A DNA stretch of 5,267 nt from an uncultured Lachnospiraceae bacterium (GTDB lineage: Bacteria; Bacillota_A; Clostridia; Lachnospirales; Lachnospiraceae), in assembly GCA_947177885.1 (NCBI GenBank), contig CAMWWF010000229.1, positions 1-5,267 on the forward strand, written 5' to 3'. A model generated the notes under the pieces. The model searched no databases, was not told the origin of the DNA, and saw only the letters and a list, made by a program, of their open reading frames with translations. This document shows, piece by piece, positions 3,826 through 5,267 of this stretch. The position numbers and the translations under genes are program-made. Position 1 is the first letter of the stretch. Every line of letters begins with the position of its first letter.

Positions 3826-5267
3826 ATGACATCTTATTTTGATCTGACACACCAGACGGAGAACCTTATGCTTGAAAGTGCAGTATTGGCAGAGAAACTG
3901 GGATTTCCTGATGCGGGAAGGAATATTCGTGAACAGATTGATCTGTGCCGCCGGAGAGAGCTTCTGGCGGTGGTGGCGGGAGAAGTGAAGAGAGGCAAAT
4001 CTTCTCTGCTGAATGCCGTGCTGAATGAGGCCGTTCCGCTTTTCCCGGTGGATATGAATGTGTGCACGAATGTGGTGACAGTGGTCCGTTATGGAAAAGA
4101 AGAGAAAATAGAGGTACATATAGAGGATCCCGGAGCAAAAAACAGAGATCGCATTGAATACATCTCAAGGGAACAGATCCCGGAATATGTATCAGAGGCA
4201 GGCAATCCCGGTAATTTTAAAAATGTAAAGCTGATCAATGCGGCAATTCCAAATAAGCTCCTTAAGGAAGGAGTGGTACTTGTGGATACTCCCGGCGTGG
4301 GAAGCAGCAATATAGCTCATGCGGAAGCTACATATGGCTTCCTGCCCAATGCGGATCTGCTGCTTTTTGTCAGTGATACTGTCTCCGGTATGACAGAAAG
4401 TGAGCTGAATTTCCTGAAGAGAGGATACCGCTACTGTAAGAGCGTGCTCTTTGCACTGACGAAGAAAGACCTGAATGCGGATTATGCGGAAATCCTCTCT
4501 GATAACAGGGAGAAGATCAGCTCCGCCTTAAAGATTTCTCCGGAAGAAGTCAGGATCACACCCGTTTCCAGTATGGCCAAGCTGCGGTATCTGAAAACCG
4601 GCAGTAAAATTATGTACGAAAACAGCAATTATGCGGAATTGGAGGATCAGCTCTGGACAACGATCGCAAGACGCCGGGGAGAGGTGCTGCTGATGCCCTT
4701 CCTGATGTCCGCCAAAAGCGAGCTGCTGCAATTGATGGAAAATGTAGCGGCACAATATCAGATGCTGGACGCCGACCAGGATGTGGTACAGAAGCTGATA
4801 GAGGAGTTGCGGCAGAAAACCGCCGCGTTGGAGGCATTGCAGGAAAAGGGTGCAGACTGGCGCGGCCAGCTGAACATTTTCTTTTCCCAATTGCAGAACA
4901 GTGTTGCCGCACAGCAGCGCAGACTTGGCGAAAGCGCCAGGGAGCTGCTGGAGGAGCGCGCAAGGATCTTGGAGTCGCATATCTGCAGGGAAGAAAATTA
5001 CAGCCGGATCATCTGTGAAATGAATGATCTCATCAGTCAGGGCATTCTGGATATCAGGGAGGATATTGCCCTGAAGATGGAGGAAAAGGCAGAGCAGCTA
5101 TACCGACAGATGGATATGGGAATACATGTGGATGCGGGAGTTCTGGAACGTATAGGTTATCAGCCCAGGGAGCAGATCAAGGTGGTGTTTCCGCCGAAGA
5201 AGGCCATGGATACGGCCATAAAATGGGGGCGTAATATTTCCATGAGCGGGGCGGGTGGTTCCAAGAT
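3826..5267 (+). CDS. Dynamin-like GTPase, N-terminal part (cut by contig end)
   Basis: The frame stays open to the last base, giving 480 residues. The protein belongs to the bacterial dynamin-like family: large GTPases that bind and remodel membranes, often working in pairs. G1 is GEVKRGKSS (52-60, with K58-S59). The G2 threonine is T81 in VCTNVVTVVRYG, G3 is DTPG (154-157), and G4 is TKKD (212-215). All four GTPase signatures are intact, so the enzyme should be active. Residues about 285-430 are long amphipathic helices with coiled-coil character (for example VVQKLIEELRQKTAALEALQ, 320-339), as in the neck/stalk of bacterial dynamins. The last residues, NISMSGAGGSK, look like the start of a Gly-rich segment such as the membrane-binding paddle, so the tip and the returning helices are missing. 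It starts 33 bases after the unknown gene, probably in one operon. The partial state is due to the contig end, not to mutation. Exact subfamily and role (membrane repair, phage defence or other) cannot be set from this part. Confidence 0.92.
   Translation, partial: MTSYFDLTHQTENLMLESAVLAEKLGFPDAGRNIREQIDLCRRRELLAVVAGEVKRGKSSLLNAVLNEAVPLFPVDMNVCTNVVTVVRYGKEEKIEVHIEDPGAKNRDRIEYISREQIPEYVSEAGNPGNFKNVKLINAAIPNKLLKEGVVLVDTPGVGSSNIAHAEATYGFLPNADLLLFVSDTVSGMTESELNFLKRGYRYCKSVLFALTKKDLNADYAEILSDNREKISSALKISPEEVRITPVSSMAKLRYLKTGSKIMYENSNYAELEDQLWTTIARRRGEVLLMPFLMSAKSELLQLMENVAAQYQMLDADQDVVQKLIEELRQKTAALEALQEKGADWRGQLNIFFSQLQNSVAAQQRRLGESARELLEERARILESHICREENYSRIICEMNDLISQGILDIREDIALKMEEKAEQLYRQMDMGIHVDAGVLERIGYQPREQIKVVFPPKKAMDTAIKWGRNISMSGAGGSK

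Noticed and set aside
3798..3842. 14-codon ORF overlapping the dynamin-like gene start
   Set aside because: The ribosome binding site in this region lies inside the ORF and serves ATG 3826; there is no separate one for ATG 3798.
1..5267. CRISPR array, tRNA, rRNA, insertion sequence or phage integration site
   Set aside because: I see no regularly spaced repeats with unique spacers, no cloverleaf-like sequence, no transposase or integrase motifs and no terminal inverted repeats in the window.

Overview
This 5,267-base window looks like a complete short metagenomic contig from a gut-type Firmicute, most likely a Clostridia/Lachnospiraceae relative. That placement is an inference from moderate GC, strong AGGAG-type ribosome binding sites, tight same-strand gene packing and protein flavour; no marker gene fixes the taxon. 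Bases 5-28 match the Illumina Nextera Read-2 transposase adapter, so the left end is sequencing artefact. The right end cuts a gene.

Layout, all genes on the + strand: (1) a 3' scrap of an unidentified gene ending at 110; (2) a 185-base leader with no convincing promoter but with repeats that could pair in two alternative ways; (3) uppP (bacA), undecaprenyl-diphosphatase, 296-1147; (4) a LytTR-family transcription regulator, 1183-1938, whose receiver domain has lost most phosphorylation residues and whose coding sequence contains a perfect 12-bp inverted repeat; (5) a 357-residue acidic protein, 2041-3114, with six DxDxDGxxD calcium-loop repeats followed by a papain-like/C39-like cysteine peptidase domain and no signal peptide; (6) a 147-base spacer with an 18-bp tandem repeat, each unit holding a near match to the LytTR binding consensus; (7) a 176-residue protein of unknown function, 3262-3792; (8) the N-terminal 480 residues of a dynamin-like GTPase, 3826 to the contig end.

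uppP is housekeeping: it recycles the lipid carrier for cell-wall synthesis. The right-hand part (LytTR regulator, Ca-repeat cysteine peptidase, unknown protein, dynamin-like GTPase) is the interesting accessory block. The same orientation and the short gap between the last two genes suggest an operon. Its function cannot be read from the sequence. A membrane-remodelling or cell-defence system pairing a cytoplasmic peptidase with a dynamin is a reasonable hypothesis, and the LytTR protein encoded just upstream is a candidate regulator. More dynamin or partner genes may lie beyond the contig end.
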